DNA of 64,000 bases from Pollenia angustigena (Eukaryota > Arthropoda > Insecta > Diptera > Polleniidae): positions 43,772,308 through 43,836,307 of the forward strand of contig OV884056.1 of NCBI GenBank assembly GCA_930367215.1. Reading direction: 5' to 3'. Shown piece after piece: positions 12,268 to 22,662 of this stretch. Every line of letters starts with the position of its first letter. Positions within the stretch are counted from its first letter, which is position 1. Under the pieces are notes generated by a model that saw only the letters and a list, made by a program, of their open reading frames with translations, was not told the DNA's origin and did no database searches. A program made the position numbers and the translations under genes.

Positions 12268-12624
12268 CGTCTACAACTGACATGATTTGCTGTTATAACT
12301 TGAAGTTATAACAGCGTTGTTAAAACATTTGCATTAACAACCGTGTTATAACATGAGAAAACTTCTAACATGATGAGTCTATACCTAACATGCGGTCTAC
12401 AACTGACATGAAATGCTTAACTTTAACACTAATATGATGTTAGTGTTACGTATAGACTCATCATGTTAGAAGTTTTCTCATGTTATAACACGGTTGTTAA
12501 TGCAAATGTTTTAACAACGCTTTTATAACTTCAAGTTATAACAGTAAATCATGTCAGTTGTAGACGGGCAGTAACACTAACATCATATTAGTGTTAAAGT
12601 TAAGCATTTCATGTCAGTTGTAGA
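12268..12624. repeat. Two overlapping inverted repeats (A-B-A'-B')
   Basis: A (about 12268-12388) is complementary to A' (about 12447-12567), nearly perfectly over 120 bp. B (about 12394-12446) is complementary to B' (about 12571-12624). The order is interleaved, not nested. Both A and B start GTCTACAACTGACATGA, so both look like the same fold-back transposon family. Confidence 0.75.
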
Positions 12625-13237
12625 CTGCATGTTATGGTTTTTGCGCTAAAATATTGTTAAAACCTGAGTTTTTAATTAAGAGAAATGAAAATAAGAAGTG
12701 GAAATACAGTAAACATATGAAATAAATGCCATCGATGTATTACTTGATTAGCATTTGCTGTTTTAATTTGTGTAATTTTATTGTTTTGCAAAAATATATA
12801 ATTATAAAGCGAATTTATTAAAAATATAAACAAATTTGTTGTTTAACGTTGTTTGAACATCATTGTTATTATCAATTTATTAAAAAAAACGTTGTTACCC
12901 CTCTTTCAAACACTTTACTTGAGCTGCACTTTTATGCATGTAACCACAATTGCGTACCTGTACATTAAGGCAGCTAAATAGATTTAAGATAGCTGCATTT
13001 CTGAATTACCTGCACAAAAAATTGTGCAAAGGAGATTGTGCAGCTAAGTCAAAATTTCTGTATAAGCATTTGTTGTAATAAAGGGAAATAATTAAAAAAA
13101 AAAACATGGAAAACAGAAATCGTGATATATTTTCCACCCCTCTTTAATCACTATCCCGACCAACCGCCACTTCCACTTTCGATCGGAATTTATTTCTGTG
13201 ACATGCCTATATAAAACATTTTTGAAAAGTTACATCC
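12625..13237. other. Intergenic stretch, nothing recognised
   Basis: AT-rich DNA. One short phrase near 13185-13205 (TTCTGTGACATGCC) resembles an end of the MITE at 6949-7172. No reading frame with protein similarity. Confidence 0.3.
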
Positions 13238-13470
13238 AAGGCCCATTGAAAAGGTCTGCGCAAGAAGCCTGATGATCATTGTTTTCGTTGTTTTGAGCTT
13301 TCAAAAGTTGTTTACATACACGTTTTTTGCTTTGTATATGTGGTAGTTTTTGGCAGCTTAAAAGAAAAAGTTTTTTGTTTTTGTACAAGTAAGCAGGGGT
13401 GCTACTCTCTATTGCGATGCGAAAGATTAGCAAATCTAGCGATTGGTACTCTTTAATAGAGAATCCCACC
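13238..13470. repeat. MITE interrupted by a deleted Harbinger-type MITE
   Basis: 13238-13396 matches the complement of 49690-49877 closely (ends AAGGCCCAT...). At CAG (13394-13396), the place where the intact copy reads CAGACCTGAT, a second element begins GGGTGCTACTCTCTATTGCG. This insert is only about 74 bp and keeps both end types of the 28407-28731 family with the middle deleted. The right end of the host element is missing. Confidence 0.65.
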
Positions 13471-13931
13471 ACTGTTTTGTTTCGTAATTCGCATACTTTT
13501 TGAATTGATAATGGCTGTATGTGTATTTATATATAAAATATTAAAAGAACAAGATAAGAATACAAAAATTGCAAGTCTAGACTAAGACTTGGTAGTTAAA
13601 AGTTTTCCTGATGAATAACATTTCAAATTGTGTGCAAGATATATATCAATTCAACGTTTGTTAGCATCCTCACTAAATTCTACAATAGCAAGCCCAAATA
13701 AATAAAAATATGTACATGTTACTAAAAAAAAAACAATGGGGTCCCCACCTGACAATTTTTTGTCATACATTTTGCTTCGTTTGCACAAACATATTAAAGC
13801 CATTTTCCATCCCTGATTCAACCACCCTTCAGCTGATTGTAAAATTTTTTTCACGTCTCAGATAAATTTTTTATTTATAGAATATTTTTATAAAAAAATT
13901 AAATAAAATCTAGAAAATATTAAACAAAATT

Positions 13932-16900
13932 ATGGCTCCACCAGCGGCCAGGCAACGGTATAATGCCAATAAACAAGATAACAATTCAGGTTCCCGAAAG
14001 CCACCTAAAAAACTAAATACGTACGTGACAAAAAAAGAAAACAAGAGGCAGAGGTAAGAAAAAAAAATTAAAAAGCCGGGTTGTAGTACAATAAATTTAC
14101 TAAAACTTTTTTCAAGTAGTATTCATAAAAATCAACATGAAACAAGTGATAACTCAGAAAAAAGCAATGTTGTGCCAAGTGTCCATACGGCTTTTAAAAC
14201 ATTTGTAAGCGCTCGCTTGTGTAGTGCCATTTGGGCCTACATATCGGATTGTGATGAGACCTACAACTATTGGGAGCCACTGCACTATATAATAAATGGT
14301 CATGGGCTACAGACGTGGGAATACAGTCCGCAATTTGCTTTAAGGTCATATACTTATCTTTTATTACAAGGCGTGCCTGGTTGGATTTACCAAAAAATGT
14401 TTCATCCTAGTCCAATATTGATTTTTTATATGATTCGTTGTATGCTAGGTTTTGGCTGTGCAGTTATGGAAAGATTCATGTACAAGTAAGTGTTACAAAA
14501 CTGTAATAGGTATTAAAGAATTTTATTAATTTTAGTCTTTGTATTTTTCCAGAGCTATTTGTCAAGAGTTTGGAATACATATTGGCCGTTTATGGTTAAT
14601 ATTTCAATTATTTAGTGTGGGCATGTTTGTTTCTAGTACCGCGTTATTGCCTTCTTCATTTGCCATGTATTTTGGCTGTTCAGCCTTGGCTGCTTGGTGG
14701 ACTCAAAAATATGCCTTAGCAGTATTCTTTGTAGCCATTTCAGCTTTACTGGGTTGGCCGTTTGCTGGTTTGATCGGACTTCCAATTGCTGTTGATATGG
14801 TGCTACGAAAACGCATGTTCCGTACTTTCTTTTTATGGGCTTTCATTTCGGCTGCAACCATTGCTATACCCATGATTGTGGTTGACACTGGCTATTTTGG
14901 TAAATTTACCTTTGCGCCTTTAAATATTGTATTGTACAATGTGTTTACCACTCATGGTCCTAATATCTTTGGCACCGAACCTTTGAGTTATTATTTGATC
15001 AATGGATTTTTGAATTTTAATATTGTTTGGGTAAGTTATGGAAATTTAATTTGATTTAAGTGGAATTTTAATTGGGAAACCATATTTTGAATTTAAGAGT
15101 TGCCAAAATGTTTTTGTGAAATTGCGATTTTTGTCGCTGCAATGTAATTTGTTTTTTTTTTTCTGTGTTCATACGGCTCATGTCCTATTGACATGATTGC
15201 TACTTTATAGCCGAGAGAGACGAGGGGAAAAGAAACGAGTACACATATGCATGTACTGTCTTTACGTTTTGCTTCTTCATTCGTTGTTTAATTGCACTTG
15301 CACGTGGCAACGGGGGGTATATGCACTAAAGGGCCAGATAAACTTCAAATGTGCTGGACGTAATATTCGCCGTCGTATCTAAATTTTTGGATTTTCCATC
15401 CAGCATTGTCGGTGTGACACATACAAGCACATTTTCACTAATACTATCACAATGCTTAATGAGTATTTTGATCAGTGTCCTTGGGCCTTAAGAAGAAGAA
15501 GCTAGCCGTCCCTTTTTTGAAGTGTCTACCAGAGAACAGCTTTATGCGATTGAAAAAAATCGCATTTAATCAACAACAACAAATACACTCGCTTGCGGTC
15601 ATACAATCAAACTTGCGCAACCGCAAATATTCGCTGCTGGTTTGCAGTCATTCAAATATTGCACATCGTGCTTTGTTATTTATACAATCGTTAGCTTCGT
15701 TTTTTAATAAAGATTTTTGTGTGTTCTTTGCGACAATGATTGTTTTGGTAAAGAAAAAAAATACAAACAAAAAAGCCAGAAATTAAGCAATTATTACTCA
15801 TGTATTCATTCAGCATTAACTATGTAGTACAAGAAAAAAAATTTAAATGAAACTAAACGCACATATGTAGGTACATACATACAAACAATTTCCATAGAAA
15901 CAGACTTTTTTATCTTAAAAAGTACAGTAGTTCTGTATGTAGGTACAATGTATTCTTGTTATTGTTGTTAATTTTAACAAAGCATGAGAGTGGTTTATTG
16001 TTGTTAATGTTAACAACCCAGTTGGCAAAATGGTCCTAGACGCAAATTTCGTCTACGATGTCCTTAGGACAATTAAGAATTTGTCGCTTATATAACATTG
16101 ATGACGACAACTTCCCAGTTGGCAAAATGGTCCTAGACGCAAAAGTCGTCTACGATGTCCTCAGGACAATTTAGAATTTGTCGCTTATATAACATTGATG
16201 ACGAAAACTTAAGTAACAAAACGTGTATTTTGTCGTGTTTAAAATCGTATTTGCCTTAAATAATACTTTAATGAGGACAACATAAGCGACCATTGCATGC
16301 ATGTTGTCGTGTTTCAAACCACATTGACGACAAAATGCATGCAATTGTCGGTCATCTTGTCTTCAATAAGACTTGATTGAGGACAACATAAGCGACCACT
16401 GCATGCATGTTGTCGTGTTCAAAACCACATTGACGACAAAATGCATGCAATTGTCGGTCATCTTGTCTTCAATAAGACTTGATTGAGGACAACATAAGCG
16501 ACCACTGCATGCATGTTGTCGTGTTTAAAACCACATTGGCGACAAAATGCATGCAATTGTCGGTCATCTTGTCTTCAATAAGACTTGATTGAGGACAACA
16601 TAAGCGACTACTTCATGCATTTTGTCGTGTTTAAAACCACATTGACGACAAAATGCATGCAATTGTCGGTCATCTTGTCTTCAATAAGATTAGTTTGAGG
16701 ACAACATAAGCGAAAAATAAAAGATGGAAGACAATACCTAAATTTTGCTTCAACTATTTCTTAAAAATAACGGGACAATAACGACAAAAAAAATCACAAA
16801 CAAAAAAACATGTAAAATTATTTAGTTGAATATTTAAAGTGCGTGGTAAAGGTTATAGTTTTGCCCTGTTATTTTTTAACAACTGTGATTTGCTTTTTTG

Positions 16901-19190
16901 TTTAGTATTGGTAATTAATTTGGTCACAAATGTCACAATCACGATATTTGCGTAGAGAAATAGCAAGCACAAAGTTAGCTTTTTCTAAAAGAATTAATAA
17001 AATTAAAGTAAGAGAAACAATTTCTGCTGAAAATTTAGTGAAAGAAAGTGAGTCTTTAGATGATTTAAATGAAAACGTTGTTGAATCAAGTGTTGAAATT
17101 TTAAAAATACATACACACATATATATGTACGTACTCAGTTGGCCATTTCTTGAAGACATCCTTGACGACGCATGTACGACCATAAAAAATCCTTGAGGAC
17201 GCGTAGGCGACCGTCCAAGCAAATCGTCGACGATTTTTTCACACAATTGTCCGGAAAATCGTTCACGACTAATAAGCGATATTGTCGTCCATATGGACGT
17301 CGACGACATAATAAGCGATATTGTCGCTCATATATCGTCAACGACAGCGTCGCCCATATGATCATAAACGACTGTGTCGCCCATATGATCGTCAACGACA
17401 TGTGAGCGATAATGTCGCTCATTAGTCGTGAACGATTTTGCGGACATTTGTGTGAAAAAATCGTTGACGATTTGCTTGGACGTTCGCCTTCGCGTCCGCA
17501 AGGATTTTATATGGTCGTACACGCGTCGTCAAGGATGTCTTCAAGACATGGCCAACTGGGAAGCGCCTCATCGAGTGGGAAATTACTTCTTGACTGCAAA
17601 AGTATAAATATGTGTTCTTTTGAATTTACACAGTTGTGTTGTATTGCGTGAGCAACAAAAATGCAAATAAAGCACTTTCAATAAAAAACGAATAAATGCA
17701 AAAATCAAATGTGTACGAAACGATGTAAAAATTACCAACGTTGAACTTTGTTTTGCAAGCAAAGAGTGAATGTAAATTTTAGCGTATGAATAAATCAAGA
17801 AAAATTGTGATTTTGCTGTTCTCTGGTGTCTACATATACATATGTACTTGGTCCAATTAGTAGGTATGCGCGCAACGCCTGCTGATTTTTGCAGAGTTAT
17901 GTTTTTCGTGCAATGGGTTTTGCAGTAATTGTTTAAGACATCTTTAATTATTTACACAACTGTATCAACTAAATCGGGCACATATCCAAAATTTAAACAT
18001 TAACGGGATTTTTGATCTCACCATAAAATTTTTGGATGAAATTAATGGTTTTGAGAAATTTATATTCATTGAAAAGGAAAAAGTTTAATAAAAAATATTC
18101 CAAGGAAAGAAATTTTATTTTCGCATTAAATTTAAAATTTTCGGTAATGTATTGAAAACTCTCATTATGTAAATTAAATGCTCATTTTTAGTTCGATTTA
18201 AAGTAGGTAAATTTATCATCCAGTTTTAAGTTAAAATTTCTTAAACATAGTATGCATGTATGTATGTATGTATAAAAAATATTAACTACAATTTCAATTC
18301 ACTTTTTTCAGCTTTTATCGTTATTCACCCCCATTATGTTGGTTATCGATTACTTTGTGGTGCCAGCCAAATCAAGTTCAACTTTAAATTTTCCACGCTT
18401 TATAACCTTGGCGCCATTCTATTTGTGGCTATTAGTATTTTTTGCCCAGCCTCATAAGGAAGAACGTTTCCTGTTTCCCGTTTATCCACTAATATCACTA
18501 TGCGGTGCCATTACAGTAGATGTTTTTCAACGTATATTTTTCCGCCTGAAAACACTAATTGTTAAATTTAAAATTGCTTCTACTGGACCTCACTATTTGG
18601 ATCACACAATGTTTATAGCAATATTTATTATGATGATAAGCACTTTGATGGGCTTATCACGAGTATTTGCCCTATATCGAAATTATCATGCTCCTATGGA
18701 TCTAATGGTGGAATTAGCTCAATTCAAAACTTCACCACAATATAGACAAAGTCATGAATATAATGTTTGTATTGGCAAAGATTGGTACCGTTATCCTGGT
18801 AGTTTCTTCTTCCCCGCCCAAAATTTTCGTTTACGTTTTTTAAAATCAGAATTCCAGGGAATGCTGCCAGCCTACTATGCTGATGGAGAAAACGCTACTC
18901 AAATTATACATTCCTATTTCAATGATATGAATAAGGCAGATGATCGTATGTATTTTCCATATGAAAACTGTGATTTTCTTATAGATTTTGATGAAGGAAA
19001 ATACAGTGAGTTGGAGCCAAACTACTCGAAAAGAACAAAAGATTGGTCTATATTAAAAAGTTTGCCATTTTTAATAACAGAAAAATCACATCGATTTTAC
19101 AGAGCATTTTATATACCGTTTTTAACAGATAATTATACAAAATATGGCAATTTTAATCTTTTGAAAAGAAAGAAAATGAAACTTAGTTAG
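13932..19190 (+). CDS. Alg9: Alpha-1,2-mannosyltransferase ALG9
   Basis: ER-membrane mannosyltransferase that uses dolichol-phosphate-mannose to add alpha-1,2 mannoses to the lipid-linked N-glycan precursor in the lumen. Exons 13932-14053, 14117-14485, 14553-15030 and 18312-19190 join in phase and give 615 residues; human ALG9 is 611. Visible: short basic, hydrophilic N terminus, then the GT-C luminal loop SDCDETYNYWEP with the acidic pair D87-E88, many hydrophobic membrane segments, and the family motif HKEERFLFPVYPL (from 371). The C terminus (RAFYIPFLTDNYTKYGNFN) matches the family end. The start gives an N-terminal extension before SVHTAFKTF, and the upstream exon joins with correct splice sites. 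Intron 3 is 3.3 kb and carries a fold-back element. An AATAAA at 19289 is a plausible polyadenylation signal. Confidence 0.95.
15031..16016. other. Alg9 intron 3, left part
   Basis: Intron sequence before the fold-back element. Short reading frames (for example 15197-15382 and 15475-15786) resemble no protein I know. A 20-bp phrase on TTGTTGTTAAT...TTAACAA is repeated at about 15959-15980 and 15998-16016. Confidence 0.3.
16017..17560. mobile_element. Fold-back DNA element in Alg9 intron 3
   Basis: Starts CCCAGTTGGC and ends GCCAACTGGG. The left third holds two 97-bp repeats (16017, 16114), then 106-bp repeats. The right part (about 17128-17560) is a long imperfect palindrome with arms of roughly 150-200 bp. 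All parts are rich in TTGTCG/CGACAA and ATAAGCGA. A short frame from 16930 (begins MSQSRYLRRE) has no recognised domain. No clear target duplication (flanks AACAA and AAGCG), so the family is undetermined. Confidence 0.6.
16273..16715. repeat. 106-bp tandem repeat array
   Basis: GAGGACAACATAAGCGA recurs at 16273, 16379, 16485, 16591 and 16697, always 106 bp apart: four full units and a partial fifth. Each unit contains the palindromic phrase TGCATGCA next to TTGTCG. Confidence 0.85.
17561..18311. other. Alg9 intron 3, right part
   Basis: Intron sequence up to the exon 4 acceptor (TTTTTTCAG at 18303-18311). It holds a short (TGTA)n run near 18245-18270 and nothing else I recognise. Confidence 0.4.
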
Positions 19191-20189
19191 ATGAAACTAA
19201 CATTTTTAACAATGCATATTAATTTAATTAAGTTCTTATAGGTTTGTACATACATATATGCATTTAAATGACAACGATTTAAAAAACTAATAAATTTTTG
19301 CAATACATATTTACATTAACTTTATAAAGTAAAGTTGTTTAAATAGTAAATATTTTTAAAATTGTCCATTTAACAGAATGTAAGCCAAAGATTTAAAAAA
19401 AATTGGGTTTTAATAAAATATTTGAGATAATTTAAAATAAATTTTATTTTATTTTTAATGGGGACAAGTAAAAAAAAACTTAAAATTTTTTTATGGAAAG
19501 AATGCTATCGAAAAATTCAGACACTCTAGAACAGGGAGAAAGCATATTAAGGCCATAATAAACCACACAAATGGCTTGGCAAACATGTCAAAGAGAAATT
19601 TAAAAAAATCCTTAAAATTATGCATTTTTACTCTCTTAGAAGATAAGGGAACCAGTTTAAGCTCATCCGAAGTAAACATTTTCTGTAATATTTTTAGATG
19701 GGAGTCTGCTCTTCAAACCAGTTTAACAAATGTTATTAAACATCCGTATAGCCTTTTCACACTTGTCAACATTTAACATCAATTTGTGAAAATGTTGGAA
19801 TTTTCCCATAAGAAATACATACAGCTAAAAATCAAAATTTTTCAACATCTTTACATTTTTCGATTCTTTTAGTGTCATCACTAGAAAAGTGGCAATAAAT
19901 TCTGTTATTATTGTGGCATCACTGACAAAATGGAAGTTGCTTTGAAAGCAGCGTTACCATTTCTCAAGTTTTTCCTTTTTTGCAAGCCTTATTTTGCTTA
20001 ATTTTGCTAAAATTATTAAACGAAATTAATTAGAAATACATTTTGGTGTTACCTTTTGAAATGTTGACACTTTTGTAGAAAAAAAGTATTAAAAAAAAAG
20101 GTTTTTTTTTAGAAATGGTGACATTTTTTATTGATAGAAGATGTTTCAAGTGTGAACGTGTATTTCACATTTTCAACATCTTCCATGTT
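19191..20189. other. 3' flank of Alg9
   Basis: AT-rich DNA containing the probable Alg9 3' end. Weak inverted similarity between about 19750-19800 (CACACTTGTC...AAAATGTTGG) and 20130-20185 (TTCAAGTGTGAA...TTCAACATCTTCC) suggests a decayed MITE. No gene seen. Confidence 0.3.
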
Positions 20190-20223
20190 AAGGTCTATCC
20201 AATAGGTCTGCGCAAGAAGCCAG

Positions 20224-20723
20224 GGGCCTAATTACCGCATTCGATATCGAGTTGGCTATCGTATCGAGTAAACTATCGTATTTTTCTGTATTCGATAGAC
20301 ACTGACGTATCGAATGAAAACTAGAGAATTGTAATGGCTTTGGTTACTCGATATCGAATGCTATCATCTCAAATTAGTCTCAATTTACACTAGGGACATT
20401 TCTTGCCGGACATTTTTAGAATTATCTTTTAATCTTACCTGAAGCGTTTACGTATGAAACATTACAAGTCAGACAGAAATTAATACTTGTATGTAAACTA
20501 CGAAAAGTAAGAAGGAGAAATGAAAAAATGTCCAGTACAGATAGTCATGCACTACACACTCTACCTTTTCGACCCCTCGCCATCAAACTTCGTCTGTCCG
20601 GTAAGAAATGTCCCTAGTGTAAATTGGGACTTACGATACATTTCATTCGATATCGAGAGTCAAAATACCAAAATAAAAAATTTCGATACATTTTGCTCGA
20701 TATCGTATGCGGTAATTAGACCC
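20224..20723. mobile_element. MITE with CAG target duplication
   Basis: Flanked by CAG on both sides (20221-20223 and 20724-20726). Ends are GGGCCTAATTACCGCATTCG and, inverted, GGGTCTAATTACCGCATACG, with further ATATCGA-rich inverted sequence inside. Non-coding. It contains a second element at 20377-20630. Confidence 0.8.
20377..20630. mobile_element. MITE with TTA target duplication, nested
   Basis: Ends GTCTCAATTTACACTAGGGA and the complement of GTCCCAATTTACACTAGGGA, flanked by TTA on both sides (20374-20376, 20631-20633). The TTA triplet is classic for PIF/Harbinger elements. It lies inside the 20224-20723 element. A complementary copy of its inner part lies near 21310-21395. Confidence 0.75.
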
Positions 20724-20944
20724 CAGATGTTTATTTGCTTTATTCCTCAACGATGTCAAAAGTTGTTTACATTTTCCTTACACATGTTAGAAAAACATTT
20801 CTGAATTTAAAACGAAAAATACAAATTACACCAGATCTACACCTAATTCGGGGTCTCCCCGTAGCAATATTTATTGCGGCAAACGTCAAATTTGATTGCT
20901 CCATTAAATTTGCGACGTGTGGATCGCATTTTGCCATGATTGCT

Positions 20945-21193
20945 CAAGGTATATTTACAGCAGGTAGTCTCGGAAACCCTGCTGATTATTTTTTATTTGT
21001 TGTTTTGTGATATGAACTGTCAAATGTTGTTTAGTAAACAAGTTTTTTGTCTTTATCTTTTGTCTTTTTTGTCTCTTATCAACCCCTATGCTGTTTGACT
21101 GTTCATATCACATAAAAACAATAAAAAACCCTGTTGTTTGTTTTATTGTACAATTGTTGTAATCTCGCGGCTACCTGCTATAAATATACCTTG
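20945..21193. mobile_element. hAT-like MITE, copy 1
   Basis: Ends CAAGGTATATTTACAGCAGG and CCTGCTATAAATATACCTTG are inverted copies. It matches 21911-22156 in the opposite orientation. The flanks here do not show a matching 8-bp duplication, so one side is probably rearranged. Confidence 0.7.
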
Positions 21194-21653
21194 GCCTTGC
21201 CAGTACCAAGGCGAATTGACTAGAAGGTGGGGTCGAGTCAACATATGGTGTTCTTTTTTGGTGGTCGACTGTCAAAGTTTGTATCAAGTCCCCTTTTACA
21301 ATGTGGCAAGTAGAAGGCAGACAGACGAAGTTTGTTGGTGAGGGGTTGTAGAGGTAGAGTGTGTAGTACATGACTATCTGTACTGGACATTTTTTGTTTA
21401 TCTTTTACACTTTTCGGCATTTTCATGTTGTTGCTTCATATCATTTTTCTCACACCAATGTAATTTAAGTATCAATGCCTGTTAAATGTTCATCTTCGTC
21501 AACAGCGAAAAAGAAAGAAAAAAGGAAAACAATAATTTCTGTCTGTCTATTAATTTCGCGATTGTGAAAGGTTTAGGCAAGTTCAAAAGAGAATAAGAAA
21601 AATGTCTGCCTTTCAATTTCAACGTTGTTAATCGGGACAAACTAGTTTTTTAC

Positions 21654-21902
21654 TCTGGGTCTCCACGTAGCAATATTTATTGCGGCAAACGTCAAATTTG
21701 ATTGCTCCATTAAATTTGCGACGTATAGACCGCAAATTGCCATGACTGGCAATCCATTGCGCAATGATTGCTCTTCTTATTGCTTGAGCAATTATTGCTT
21801 AGCAATCTGCTGTCAAATCAGTTGTAATTTATCTGACATTTCATTTCTCTGTACGGTTGTTTATTTATAAGTGTGTTTATTTATTAAAAAAACAATCAAT
21901 TG
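21654..21902. repeat. Repeat starting GGTCTCCACGTAGC
   Basis: About 100 bp here (GCAATATTTATTGCGGCAAA and onwards) repeats 20845-20944 in the same orientation. Many CAAT/ATTG phrases suggest a small low-complexity MITE. No coding content. Confidence 0.45.
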
Positions 21903-21910
21903 ATTGTTTT

Positions 21911-22156
21911 CAAGGTATATTTATAGCAGGTAGCCGCGAGATTACAATACTTGTACAATAAAACAAGCAACAGGGCTTTTTATTGTTGTTATGTGATACG
22001 AACTCTCAAACAGCCAAGGGGTTGATAAGAGACAAAAAAGATAATAAAGACAAAAAACTTGTTTACTATATAACATTTGACAGTTCGTATCACAAAACAA
22101 GCAAATAAAAAATAAACAGCTGGCTTTCCGAGACTACCTGCTATAAATATACCTTG
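21911..22156. mobile_element. hAT-like MITE, copy 2, with 8-bp target duplication
   Basis: Terminal inverted repeats of about 23 bp starting CAAGGTATATT, flanked by a perfect direct duplication ATTGTTTT (21903-21910 and 22157-22164). CA-starting ends and an 8-bp duplication fit the hAT superfamily. Inverted relative to 20945-21193. Confidence 0.8.
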
Positions 22157-22662
22157 ATTGTTTTCTTAAGAAAAAGCCGCCAAGTGAGAAATACAGAAAA
22201 AGTTTTTATATGGGCATTTCCCCAGAATGGTGTTTACTTTGTTTATTCCTCAACGATGTCAAAAGTTGTTTACATTTTCCTTATACGTGTATATTTTTGT
22301 TTACTTTTTTGGTTTTTTGCCACACATACATGCACACAAAACACATTTTTCCTTTTGTTTTGCCTATGTGGTAGTAAGATTTTGACAACGGCGGGGAATT
22401 TTAAACAAACAAAATGCCTGTTGTTTTTTGTATTGTTGTAGAAGTATGCAGACCTATTGGATAGGCCTTGGGGTAATTATGTATGAATTGGCAACACTGA
22501 TTCTCACAGAAACTTCTGCATCGCAGTAACAGCAAAAGTTCCGTTAACTTTACAACGGATTTGCAACGTGAGAGAAATTTATTTTCAATTGAACATCTAT
22601 CTAACTTTACGCAACTGATCGATAATCTTAATTGATTATTTTGAGAAAGAAGTCAATTTAGA

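Larger units (their letters stand above)
20190..22469. mobile_element. Host MITE containing several insertions
   Basis: The left end AAGGTCTATCCAATAGGTCT and the right end AGACCTATTGGATAGGCCTT are inverted copies. Inner host sequence (TTATTCCTCAACGATGTC with AAAAGTTGTTTACATTTTCC) appears at both about 20740 and 22240, so the host may itself have been duplicated or be a fold-back. It is related to the elements at 13238 and 49690. About 2 kb of the span is inserted DNA listed separately. Confidence 0.6.
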
